Shown: one piece after another, positions 30,244 through 39,052 of the stretch
Numbering within the stretch: the first letter of the stretch is position 1
How the letters are laid out: the number at the start of each line of letters is the position of its first letter
DNA from: Anaerolineaceae bacterium
Lineage (GTDB): Bacteria; Chloroflexota; Anaerolineae; Anaerolineales; Anaerolineaceae
Length of the DNA stretch: 64,000 nt
Direction: 5' to 3'
NCBI GenBank assembly: GCA_011620555.1
Contig: WOYY01000061.1
Location: 19,703-83,702 of the forward strand
Notes under the pieces: model-generated
What the model saw: only the letters and a program-made list of their open reading frames with translations
Told to the model about the DNA's origin: nothing
Databases searched by the model: none
Translations under genes and position numbers: made by a program

Positions 30244-32085
30244 CTACTCCACCGTCACGCTCTTCGCCAAATTCCGCGGCTGGTCCACGTCCAGGCCCCG
30301 CAGCGAGGCGATGTGATAGGCAAAAAGCTGCAGCGGGATGATCGTGATCACCGGGGAGAGCAGCCAGGGGACTTTCGGCACCCAAAGGATGTTCTCGGTC
30401 AGGTCCGGGATGCGGTTGTCGCCGTCGGTCGCCACCGCGATCACAGCCCCGCCCCGCGCCAGCGCCTGCTCGATCTGGCTGATCATCTTGTCATACCAGG
30501 GGTCATCCGGCGCCAGCGCCACCACGGGCATATCCCTGTCAATCAGGGCGATCGGGCCGTGTTTCATCTCGCCCGCCGGATAGCCCTCTGCATGGATATA
30601 CGAAATCTCTTTGAGTTTCAGCGCGCCCTCATAAGCGATGGGATTATTGATCCCCCGCCCCAGGTAGAGCATGTGCTCCATATTCATAAATTTGCGAGCC
30701 AGGGCTTTCACCTGCGGCTCCCGGCTCAAGCATTCGCCCACCAGCGCGGGCACGGCCATCAGGTCCTGCACCAGCCGGAAGCGTTCCCCGGCCTCCAGCG
30801 TGCCGCGCAGGTCGCCCAGGTAAACCGCCAGCAGGTAAAGGTCAATCAGCGGCGCAGTGAAGGCCTTGGTGGAGGCCACGCCGATCTCCGGCCCGGTCTG
30901 CATCGAGATGCAGCCATCCGCAATCCGCATCGCCTGCGAGCCGATCGCATTCACGATCGACCAGAGCCTGGCGCCCTTCTGCCGGCCTTCCTCCATCGCG
31001 GCCAGCGTATCAGCCGTCTCGCCGGACTGGCTGATCGCCAGCACGACGGTATCCTCATCCACCAGCGGGTCCGCATAGCGGAACTCGGAGGCGATGGCCA
31101 CTTCCACCGGGATCCGGGCGATCCGTTCGATCAGGATCTTCCCGACCATCCCGGCGTGGGCCGCGGTGCCGCAGGCGGTGATGATGATGCGCTTGATCTT
31201 TTTGGCTTGTTCGGCATCCAAATTTAGCTCATGCAGGATCACCTTGCCCTCATCAAAATCCACCCGCCCGGCCAGCGTATCGGTCAGCGAGCGCACCTGC
31301 TCGTGGATCTCCTTCTGCATGAAGTGGCGATATTCGCCCTTTTCAGCCGCCACCGGGTCCCAAGAGATGGTCTGCACAGGCAGCTTCACCGGGTTGCCGT
31401 CCAAATCCGTCACCTCAACCGATTCCTTGGAGACGATCGCCATCTGGTGGGATTCGAGGAACATCACCCGGCGGGTGTGCTCAAGGATCGCCGGAAGGTC
31501 CGAGGCGACGAAATTTTCGCCCTCGCCCAGGCCGATCACCACGCCGCCGGCGTTGCCCATCCGGGCCGCCACGATCTTGTCCGGCTCACGAGAGGACATC
31601 ACTACGATCCCGTGCGCGCCCTTCAACCGGCGCAGAGTCTGGCGCACGGCTTCCGCAAGATTGGAACCCGCGGCATAAAATTTCTCAACAAGGTGGACGA
31701 TGGTCTCCGAATCGGTATCAGAATGGAACTCAGTACCCTCAGCCGCCAGCTCCTCCCGCAGGGCTAGATAATTTTCCACGATCCCGTTATGCACCACCAC
31801 AAACTCGCCGGTGCTGCCGATATGGGGATGAGCGTTGCGGGCGTTGGGTTCCCCGTGGGTGGCCCAGCGGGTGTGCCCGATGCCGATCTTGCCGTGCAGC
31901 GGGGTGTCATGCACCAAAGCTTCCAGGTGACTGAGCTTGCCAGCGTCTCGCCGGATCTCGATATGGCTGTTTTCCAAAACAGCCACGCCGGCCGAATCAT
32001 ACCCCCGATACTCGAGGCGTTTCAGTCCTTTTAAAATAATGGGCGTTGAATCCTGCTCGCCGATATAGCCAACAATACCACACAT
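30244..32085 (-). CDS. glmS: Glutamine-fructose-6-phosphate transaminase (isomerizing)
   Basis: MCGIVGYIGEQDSTPIILKGLKRLEYRGYDSAGVAV; SIS domains; C-terminal DVDQPRNLAKSVTVE; internal start adopted (ORF track starts 35 codons too early). Confidence 0.97.
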   Translation of the reverse strand: MCGIVGYIGEQDSTPIILKGLKRLEYRGYDSAGVAVLENSHIEIRRDAGKLSHLEALVHDTPLHGKIGIGHTRWATHGEPNARNAHPHIGSTGEFVVVHNGIVENYLALREELAAEGTEFHSDTDSETIVHLVEKFYAAGSNLAEAVRQTLRRLKGAHGIVVMSSREPDKIVAARMGNAGGVVIGLGEGENFVASDLPAILEHTRRVMFLESHQMAIVSKESVEVTDLDGNPVKLPVQTISWDPVAAEKGEYRHFMQKEIHEQVRSLTDTLAGRVDFDEGKVILHELNLDAEQAKKIKRIIITACGTAAHAGMVGKILIERIARIPVEVAIASEFRYADPLVDEDTVVLAISQSGETADTLAAMEEGRQKGARLWSIVNAIGSQAMRIADGCISMQTGPEIGVASTKAFTAPLIDLYLLAVYLGDLRGTLEAGERFRLVQDLMAVPALVGECLSREPQVKALARKFMNMEHMLYLGRGINNPIAYEGALKLKEISYIHAEGYPAGEMKHGPIALIDRDMPVVALAPDDPWYDKMISQIEQALARGGAVIAVATDGDNRIPDLTENILWVPKVPWLLSPVITIIPLQLFAYHIASLRGLDVDQPRNLAKSVTVE

Positions 32086-32104
32086 AGTTTTTCTCCATGC
32101 TTCT

Positions 32105-32321
32105 AGGCGTGCTAGGCGTCCAGAGCAGGGGCCGCCATTCGGGGCCGTCTCTTGGGCGTGGCACTCGGTTGTGTTCGGTATGGGAATCAACTACTCTTGT
32201 AGCGGGAGGCATCCGCCGATCTCTCGATTTTCCGGCTGGTCTTTGCCAGCCGTTAACCCCGGCTTGCACCGGGGAACCTCCTTCCTCGTCACCAGCCCAA
32301 TAAAAGGGCTGGCCTGGCGCT
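32105..32321 (-). ncRNA. glmS ribozyme/riboswitch (GlcN6P-activated self-cleaving) in glmS leader
   Basis: On - strand: A/GCGCCAG..CCAGCCC-uuuuauu-GGGCUGG-UGACGAGG...AUCGAGAGAUCGGCGGAUGCCUCCCG-CUAC-aaga-GUAG: glmS ribozyme core motifs in order, directly upstream of glmS. Confidence 0.93.
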
Positions 32322-32384
32322 TCTTATTCCCATGTCAAGGTGCTTCTCTTACCCTGACCTGATTTGTGAAATCAGATGCCCCCC

Positions 32385-32390
32385 ATTATA
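32385..32390 (-). promoter_or_regulatory. Putative -10 of glmS leader promoter
   Basis: TATAAT on - strand about 65 nt upstream of the predicted ribozyme cleavage site; -35 weak and within the preceding gene's end. Confidence 0.4.
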
Positions 32391-32392
32391 CC

Positions 32393-33778
32393 CTACTCGA
32401 CCGAATCGGATAGGAAATCATGGAATCCCGTCCCGCGTTCAGAATCCGGGAAATAAGCCCGTTGGAGCCGGGCGTAGCCGGCTTCATCATCCACATCCAG
32501 CGCGTTGCGCTCATCCACCCAATCCAGCCAGGCGGCTTGGAACTGGTCAAACACCGCCCGGCCGCCCTGATCGCCCTGGACCGTCCGCAGGGCATCAAAG
32601 GTTTCCCGGTCAAAGAGCACCGGGTTGGCGCGCCGCCCGGCGATCCGCGGCGCGGCGATGGGCAAACGGTTTGTGAAATAGGTCTCCAGCACAGCCCGGA
32701 TCAAAGCCGGCGAGCACTGCGGCTGGTCGCTCATCAGGAACATGAGGGCCTGGCAATCCGGGGGCAGGGCCGCCAGCCCCGCTTTCAGTGAAGTGGACTG
32801 CCCCGCCTGCCAATCGGGATTGGGCACAATTTTCACCGGCATACCGGCCAGGGCCGCGCGGATCGCTTCCGAATTGGCCCCTGTGACCACGATCAGAGGC
32901 GTCAGGCCAGCATCTAAGGCGTTTTGCACCACTTTGGCGATAAAGGTTCGTCCCTGCCAGCCCAGGAGTTGCTTGGGCCGCCCCAGACGCTGGCTACCCC
33001 CCGCCGCCAGGATCACGCCCGCCACCCGGCTGTGGACGCTGGGAATCGTCCCGCTCTTGCCGTCCTGCCGCAACGAACCGATCACAACCTTGTGAAAAAC
33101 ATCTTCCACCGCCCCAGCGATCCAGTTAGCCTGCGAAAGCAGTCCAGGTGTCTCAGCCTGGTTGAGGAACAGGACTCGTTCCGCGGCGGACGGCAGCCCT
33201 TTGAGTCCGCCCTTCGGATCCCGCAGGACCTTCGCCAAACCCGCCGATGTGATAGCCTCACCGGGTTTCAGATCACTGAGCGCGGCAAAGCGTTCCGGCC
33301 GGTGAACGGTCGCCGCCTCCAGCGGCTGTCCCAAGACGCTCAGTCCGGCCACCACGATCACCTTCATCGCCCACGCCGGGACAGCGGGTTCATGCTCGGC
33401 CGGCGCTTTTAAGCTTTTCTGCCGGGCGCCATCCGCCTCGACCAGCAAAGTGAAGTTTCTCTGCTCGGCATACTGCCGGAGCGCTTCAAGCTGCTGGGGC
33501 GTCAGCGCGGTCAGGCGCTCATCTCGTCCAGTTGGGCCGGTAATCAACAAGGTGTCAAATGGTTCGGGAATCTTCTCAATCAAATCCTCACCGGGGACAA
33601 GGATCAGGTGCCTCTCAGCCAGAGATGCCTGCCACGCCCCCAGATGGGTGGCCGTCGTCAGCAGGACCGGCCCCGGACCCGCCTTCGCCAGGGTGAACAT
33701 CAGGCCGGTTTTCCCCCCCGCACCGGTCAGGGCCACGGTCTCTCCCGGGTGGATCGAGAAGGCGTGCAGAAGGTCCAA
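32393..33778 (-). CDS. YqeC (selenium-cofactor/SDMH accessory) fused to MocA-like molybdenum cofactor cytidylyltransferase
   Basis: N-term VALTGAGGKTGLMFTLA..LLTTATHLG.., VEADGARQKSLKAPAEHEP (YqeC); C-term VAGVILAAGGSQRLGRPKQLLGWQG.., MFLMSDQPQCSPALI (MocA). Confidence 0.87.
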   Translation of the reverse strand: MDLLHAFSIHPGETVALTGAGGKTGLMFTLAKAGPGPVLLTTATHLGAWQASLAERHLILVPGEDLIEKIPEPFDTLLITGPTGRDERLTALTPQQLEALRQYAEQRNFTLLVEADGARQKSLKAPAEHEPAVPAWAMKVIVVAGLSVLGQPLEAATVHRPERFAALSDLKPGEAITSAGLAKVLRDPKGGLKGLPSAAERVLFLNQAETPGLLSQANWIAGAVEDVFHKVVIGSLRQDGKSGTIPSVHSRVAGVILAAGGSQRLGRPKQLLGWQGRTFIAKVVQNALDAGLTPLIVVTGANSEAIRAALAGMPVKIVPNPDWQAGQSTSLKAGLAALPPDCQALMFLMSDQPQCSPALIRAVLETYFTNRLPIAAPRIAGRRANPVLFDRETFDALRTVQGDQGGRAVFDQFQAAWLDWVDERNALDVDDEAGYARLQRAYFPDSERGTGFHDFLSDSVE

Positions 33779-33786
33779 GGCCGGGG

Positions 33787-34599
33787 TCAGCCTTCCCAGA
33801 GCTGGCGGCGGATTTCAGGTTGGGTCAGCAGCGCTTCCAACACACCGCCGCCGATGGCCAGCGATTTCTCCGAAGCGTACCAGCAGCGGAAAACTTCCGG
33901 CCGAGGGTCCACATCCCCCACCTTCATCCCCTCCCGCACCGGCACGCCGTTATGGATCAGACCGCGCACCACGCCGTCAAAAGGCGCGACACAGGCTTCC
34001 CCAGCCACCAGCAGCAGCGGTTCGCCCTCTTTGACAGAATGGCCAATCGGCACCAGCGTTTCCACAATGCCCGTGGCCGGCGCATGCAGGATGCGTTCGG
34101 CCGCGAAAGCCTGCACCTTGCCGGGGATACCGGTATCCGGCTCCGGGCTGCCCTCCCAGTAGACCCGCCCCAAAAAGTGCCCGCGATTGGTCTCCACCGC
34201 AGCGTGGCAGTTTTCGTCCACAGTAAAGCCCGGCCCCAGTCCGATCACCAGGTCGGCAATTGTGAGGTCCAGCTCGGTTTCCTTTTTGCGCATCCGGGCA
34301 TCCACCACCGCGACAGGGCGGAAATCCGTCAGCAGGTGCAGGTCCGGGTCAACGATCACCGGCACTTCACCCTTCGCCCAACAGCTTTCCATCTGGTCCG
34401 GGGCATCGATCAACCTGCCAGTGACTGCTTCAATCGTGGTTTCGCCGTCATAGACAGCCTGAGCAAAGGCCACGGACCGCCGCACGGCCAGGGGCTGGCT
34501 CCGTTCCACAACGACCACGTGAATGCCGGACCAATGCAATCGCAGCGCGACCCCACTGGCCAGGTCACCCCCGCCCCAGATCAGCACAAAGGGGATCAT
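33787..34599 (-). CDS. yqeB: YqeB/EF2563-family selenium-dependent molybdenum hydroxylase system protein
   Basis: VLIWGGGDLASGVALRLHWSGIHVVVVERSQPLAVRRSVAFAQAVYDG; DLVIGLGPGFTVDENCHAAVETNRGHFLGRV. Confidence 0.88.
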   Translation of the reverse strand: MIPFVLIWGGGDLASGVALRLHWSGIHVVVVERSQPLAVRRSVAFAQAVYDGETTIEAVTGRLIDAPDQMESCWAKGEVPVIVDPDLHLLTDFRPVAVVDARMRKKETELDLTIADLVIGLGPGFTVDENCHAAVETNRGHFLGRVYWEGSPEPDTGIPGKVQAFAAERILHAPATGIVETLVPIGHSVKEGEPLLLVAGEACVAPFDGVVRGLIHNGVPVREGMKVGDVDPRPEVFRCWYASEKSLAIGGGVLEALLTQPEIRRQLWEG

Positions 34600-36806
34600 T
34601 TGATCTTTCCCAGGCCCCGCAGGACGCGTTCCGGTGTCAGGGGGAATTCATGGAACCAGACCCCGGTCGCGTCGTGCATCGCCGCCATGATCGCCGGCGC
34701 CAGCGGGAGATAGGGCATTTCCGCCATGCCCCGCGCGCCGTAAGGGCCATTCGGTTCGGCAAATTCAAGGATGACGGATTCCACCTCGTCCGGGATATCC
34801 AGGACTGTTGGAATCAGGTAATTGGAGAGCATATTCGTCAGCACTTTGCCATCCTTCTGAATGAAGTTCTCCAAAATGGTGTACCCGGCCGCCTGGATCA
34901 AAGCGCCTTCAATCTGCCCTTCAACCTGCATCGGGTTGATCGCCCTGCCGACATCGTCCGCACAGAGGATTTTTAGCAGGTGAATTTCACCGGTTTCCGT
35001 ATCCACTTCCAATTCAACGGTTTCCGCAACATAGCCATAAGAAACGTTGGGATAAGACTCGCCGGTCTCCTGATCATAGGGCTGGGTCGGCGGAGCAAGG
35101 TATTTGTATTCAACCGTCAGCGGCCTATCATCCGTCTCCTGCCACTTCTTAAGCGCCAATTTGGCCGCGCCCAGAACGGCATTCCCACCCATAAAGGTCA
35201 TCCGGGAGGCGGAGGAACTTCCGGCGTTGCCGGAGAAACCGGTATCCGATCCAATCATCTCCACCTTCTCAACCGGGATATTCAATTCTTCGGCGACGAT
35301 CTGGCGTAAAACCGTGTGAGCGCCCTGCCCAACATCCGCGCCGGCGTGGTGCAGGACAGCTTTTTCAATTTCCTGGTCCCCATACAAGTCAAGGATCGCC
35401 GTGCTGTTTTCGGCATAGCCAAACGAGAAACCGACATTCTTATAACCGCAGGCCACGCCGCGCCCGCGCTTGACAACGCCCTCCCCGGGCATCAGCGCCG
35501 GTCGCTGCCAGCCGTCCTCGGTCTTCTGCCAGCCCGATCGCTCCGCACAGGACGCCATGACGGACTTGATCGTCACACCCTTGGGTGGTTTAGTATTGAC
35601 CGAGAGAATCGAGTCGTCATCAATCAGGTTCCGCATCCGCAGTTCCACCGGGTCCATCCCAAGCGCTTCCGCCAGATGGTTCATCTGCATTTCCGCTTCA
35701 AAAGCGCCCTGCGGCCCGCCGAAGCCCCGGAAAGCGCCGCCGGGAATGTTGTTGGTATAAACCGATCGAGAATCAACGTACACGTTGGGGATTTCATAGG
35801 GGCCGGAGCACATCAGGGTCGCGTTGCCCTGAACCTTGTTGGTCGTATACATATAGGCGCCGCCATCCGCCAAAATATCAACTTTGGCCGCGAGGACCTT
35901 GCCGTCTTTGGTCGCGCCCCACTTCGCCCACAGTTTATAAGCATGGCGTTTGTGATGCCCGATAATCGATTCTTCCCGCGTCCAAATGATCTTGACCGGG
36001 CGGTCAATGCCGCGTTCATGCAGGCGCATGGTTGCCAGGGCCAGCACGATCTGCACAGACATATCCTCCCGCCCGCCAAAGGCGCCGCCGATCGCCGGAT
36101 AGATCACCCGGATCTTTTCCTCAGGCAGCCCGAGGGAATGAGCGATCTGTTCCCGATCCTCATGGGCCCATTGACCTGCGACGACCACCGTGATCCGCCC
36201 TTCCTCATCGTAATAGGAAATCCCGGCTTCCGGCTGCAGATAGGCATGCTCCTGCATCGGCGTGCGATATTCGCCTTCCACGATCACATCACACTTTTTG
36301 AAGGCTTCTTCCACGTCACCATGCCGGATCTTATAGTGCAGCATCAGGTTGGTTTCCCTATCAGGATGCAGCAGGGTCTGGTCCTTCAGGGCATTTTCCA
36401 TCTCTGTCACCAGGGGGAGGTCCTCATAATTCACTTTGATTTTCTTCCGGGCGGCATCCGCAATCTCATTGCTCTCAGCCACCACTAATGCCACCTGGTC
36501 GCCCACAAAGCGCACCCGGTCCGCATAGGGTTTGGAAGAACCCGGCCCGCAGAGGACGGGCTGATCCGCAATGCCCAGCCCATACTCATTCACCGGCACA
36601 TCCCTGGCGGTTAGGACAGCGATCACACCCGCCATGGCCTCAGCCTCGGAAGTGTCAATGGCCTTCACGATCGCGTGAGGCCGGTCGGAAAAGAGGACCT
36701 TCATGTAAAGCTGGTTGGGCCTATTGAAATCGCCGGGATAGAGCGCCGCTCCGGTGGCTTTGTCTTTTACGTCAAAACGTGCAATGGATTTTCCAAGGCT
36801 TGCCAT
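34596..36806 (-). CDS. Xanthine dehydrogenase-family molybdopterin-binding (large) subunit
   Basis: MASLGKSIARFDVKDKATGAALYPGD..., GGAFGGREDMSVQ, GGAFRGFGGPQ, GADVGQGAHTVLRQI, GPYGARGMAEMP; true start 36806. Confidence 0.93.
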   Translation of the reverse strand: MASLGKSIARFDVKDKATGAALYPGDFNRPNQLYMKVLFSDRPHAIVKAIDTSEAEAMAGVIAVLTARDVPVNEYGLGIADQPVLCGPGSSKPYADRVRFVGDQVALVVAESNEIADAARKKIKVNYEDLPLVTEMENALKDQTLLHPDRETNLMLHYKIRHGDVEEAFKKCDVIVEGEYRTPMQEHAYLQPEAGISYYDEEGRITVVVAGQWAHEDREQIAHSLGLPEEKIRVIYPAIGGAFGGREDMSVQIVLALATMRLHERGIDRPVKIIWTREESIIGHHKRHAYKLWAKWGATKDGKVLAAKVDILADGGAYMYTTNKVQGNATLMCSGPYEIPNVYVDSRSVYTNNIPGGAFRGFGGPQGAFEAEMQMNHLAEALGMDPVELRMRNLIDDDSILSVNTKPPKGVTIKSVMASCAERSGWQKTEDGWQRPALMPGEGVVKRGRGVACGYKNVGFSFGYAENSTAILDLYGDQEIEKAVLHHAGADVGQGAHTVLRQIVAEELNIPVEKVEMIGSDTGFSGNAGSSSASRMTFMGGNAVLGAAKLALKKWQETDDRPLTVEYKYLAPPTQPYDQETGESYPNVSYGYVAETVELEVDTETGEIHLLKILCADDVGRAINPMQVEGQIEGALIQAAGYTILENFIQKDGKVLTNMLSNYLIPTVLDIPDEVESVILEFAEPNGPYGARGMAEMPYLPLAPAIMAAMHDATGVWFHEFPLTPERVLRGLGKIK

Positions 36807-36831
36807 ATTCTGCTCCTTCGCCTCTGCTCGC

Positions 36832-38244
36832 CTAAACCTGCTTCGATTGGGCCTGGCTTGCAACCTCAATCGCTTCAATGATCTTGTAATAGCCGGTGCA
36901 CCGGCAAAGGTTACCGGTGATCGCCTGCCGGATCTCCGCCTGGGAGGGAGTCTGCCGCTCTTCCAGCAGCTTGGTTGCCGACATGATGAAGCCGGGGGTG
37001 CAGAAGCCGCATTGGATCGCGCCCCGCTCCACGAAGGCATCCTGCACGGGGCTGAGTTCATCGCCGACCTGCAGGCCCTCAATTGTCACAATTTCAGCGC
37101 CATGCGCCCTTGCCGCAGGCACCAGGCAGCTCATCACCGCCCGGCCATCCAGGAAAACGGTGCAGGCGCCGCATTCCCCTTCGGCGCAGCCTTCCTTGGT
37201 GCCCGTCAAGCCGGCCTCTTCCCGAATCAGGTTGAGCAGGGTCTTTTCAAAGCCGGTCGTGAAGTGATATTCCCTGCCGTTGATCCAGGTATGAATCGCC
37301 TGGCCGTCCCAGGGCACCATCGGCGGCCGGGTTTCCATCCCATCCCCCATCAGGAGGATCGCCTCAGCAGGCACCAGTTCCTTATCCACACCGTTCATAA
37401 TTGCCGTGAGCGCGCGTTTGGCGATCACACCGATCATATAATTCCGATAGTCGGCCGAACCGCGGATATCGGAGATCGGCCTGGCCGCCTGAGCGGTCAG
37501 TTCGCCGGCTTCCGCGATCACGCTTTCGCTCAAAGACTTCCCCTTCAGGAAAGTTTCTGCCCCTTCCGCGTGGATGATCGTCGGGGCGGCCGCCCCGAGC
37601 GTGATCCTGGCTTGCGAGATCAGATCGCCAGTCCTTTCCAGGATAACGGAAATATTGATGACCGAGATCGCCTGAGCCTTCCGCAAAGCGGTCTTGATGA
37701 AGAACGAAGGTTGGATTTCAGTCAACCCTTTGAAGGCAATGTCCGTGATGATCTCATCCGGAGCCATCACGGTCCGGCGGACGCCGGTGTAGAATTCCGA
37801 AAGCGGGACAACCCGTTCACCTTTGGTGGAGCGCAGGGTCAATTTGGCGTTCAGGGCCATCAAGGGACTGATGGTATCGTTGGCAGGGGAAGCCGTCGCC
37901 AGGTTGCCCGCCACCGTCCCGCGGTTGCGGATTTGGGGCGAACCCACTTCCCAACAGGCCTGCAGCAGGGCAAAGGCCTTCTCCCGGATCAGGGGGGATC
38001 CCACCACATGGTTATGTGTCACCGTTGGGCCAAGGTGGATCATGCCATCCGGGTCCTCCGTGATGCCATCCAGACCGGGGATCTTGGTGATGTCGATGAT
38101 CGTCTGGAGGTTTGGCCGGAGGCCGCGTTCGATCTCGAGGATCAAGTCCGTGCCGCCGGCGACGATCCGGGCAGTTTCGCCGGATTGCGAAAGCGCCTCA
38201 ACTGCCTCGTCCAAAGATTCTGCCATAATATAGTTTTGCCACAT
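36832..38244 (-). CDS. FAD-binding (CoxM-type) subunit fused to C-terminal 2Fe-2S (CoxS-type) domain of molybdenum hydroxylase
   Basis: N-term IVAGGTDLILEIERG..RNRGTVAGNLATASPANDT; C-term CAEGECGACTVFLDGRAVMSC..CGFCTPGFIM..CRCTGYYKI; true start 38244. Confidence 0.92.
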   Translation of the reverse strand: MWQNYIMAESLDEAVEALSQSGETARIVAGGTDLILEIERGLRPNLQTIIDITKIPGLDGITEDPDGMIHLGPTVTHNHVVGSPLIREKAFALLQACWEVGSPQIRNRGTVAGNLATASPANDTISPLMALNAKLTLRSTKGERVVPLSEFYTGVRRTVMAPDEIITDIAFKGLTEIQPSFFIKTALRKAQAISVINISVILERTGDLISQARITLGAAAPTIIHAEGAETFLKGKSLSESVIAEAGELTAQAARPISDIRGSADYRNYMIGVIAKRALTAIMNGVDKELVPAEAILLMGDGMETRPPMVPWDGQAIHTWINGREYHFTTGFEKTLLNLIREEAGLTGTKEGCAEGECGACTVFLDGRAVMSCLVPAARAHGAEIVTIEGLQVGDELSPVQDAFVERGAIQCGFCTPGFIMSATKLLEERQTPSQAEIRQAITGNLCRCTGYYKIIEAIEVASQAQSKQV

Positions 38245-38257
38245 ACGACTTCTCTCC

Positions 38258-39052
38258 TTAGGCTTTGCGAAAGTGCCGCTTGCCCTCATTGCGAATGGCG
38301 GTGATCTCCGCCATGATGCTGACTGCGATTTCATCGGGGGTTTCCGCGTTGATCTCCAGACCAATCGGGGATTTAACCCGGTCAATTTGTTCCTGAGGCA
38401 GCCCGGCTTCCAGGAGCTTTTCCTGGCAGTGCGCCCAGCGCCGCTGGGAGCCAATCAGGCCGATATAGGGCGCGCCCGTCGCGAGAATGGGCGGCAGACC
38501 TTTGAGGTCCACATCCACACTGCGCGTCACCAGCACAAAGTAGGTCTGCGGCCCAACAGGCACCCGCTCCGGCACCTGTTCGATCGGGATCGCCAGATAG
38601 TCGTCCGCGCCCGGGACGGATTCCGGGGTGCAGAGTTCAGCCCGGTCATCACTGAGAACGACGCGGTAGCCCAGCCAGGAGGCCAGATGGACCACCGCGC
38701 GGCCGACATGCCCCGCGCCGATCACGACAACCGTCGGCGCACTCAGAAAGGGTTCGACGAAAATCGTCACCGTCCCTCCGCAGATCCCAGGGTCGCCCTT
38801 TTCAACGTCGATCAGTTCATAGCGGAGGAAGCGCGTCCGCCCATCTGCCATCGCCGCCAGAGCTTCCTGCAAAACGAGTTTTTCCGTCTCACCCCCGCCC
38901 ACAGTCCCCTCAAAGCGGCCATCGGCAAAGACCAGCATCTTCGTGCCGGGGTGCCGGGGGACCGACCCCGTGGTGTTGACCACCGTGCAGAGGGCAACCG
39001 CTTGGCCGCCGTGGATGGCTTCATTCAGGCGATCCAGCAGGGCCATACTCAA
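38258..39052 (-). CDS. xdhC: XdhC/CoxI-family molybdenum hydroxylase maturation protein
   Basis: VALCTVVNTTGSVPRHPGTKMLV, FEGTVGGGETEKLV, ICGGTVTIFVEPF, VVVIGAGHVGRAVVHLA, LIGSQRRWAHCQEKL. Confidence 0.92.
   Translation of the reverse strand: MSMALLDRLNEAIHGGQAVALCTVVNTTGSVPRHPGTKMLVFADGRFEGTVGGGETEKLVLQEALAAMADGRTRFLRYELIDVEKGDPGICGGTVTIFVEPFLSAPTVVVIGAGHVGRAVVHLASWLGYRVVLSDDRAELCTPESVPGADDYLAIPIEQVPERVPVGPQTYFVLVTRSVDVDLKGLPPILATGAPYIGLIGSQRRWAHCQEKLLEAGLPQEQIDRVKSPIGLEINAETPDEIAVSIMAEITAIRNEGKRHFRKA

Noticed and set aside
32105-32200. 5S rRNA-like fragment (CCCAUACCGAACAC on - strand)
   Set aside because: Short chance resemblance; the glmS ribozyme core immediately upstream explains the context.
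32097-32362. Short ORFs between glmS and yqeC-mocA
   Set aside because: They overlap the glmS ribozyme, whose structure explains the sequence.
36807-37082. N-terminal 92-aa extension of the Mo subunit ORF (Arg/Ser-rich)
   Set aside because: It overlaps the coding end of the FAD-FeS gene in another frame; homologous sequence begins at MASLGKSIARFD (36806).
35316-38304. Long + strand ORFs (390 aa and 516 aa)
   Set aside because: Antisense to the Mo hydroxylase genes, whose FeS/FAD/Mo motifs are unambiguous.
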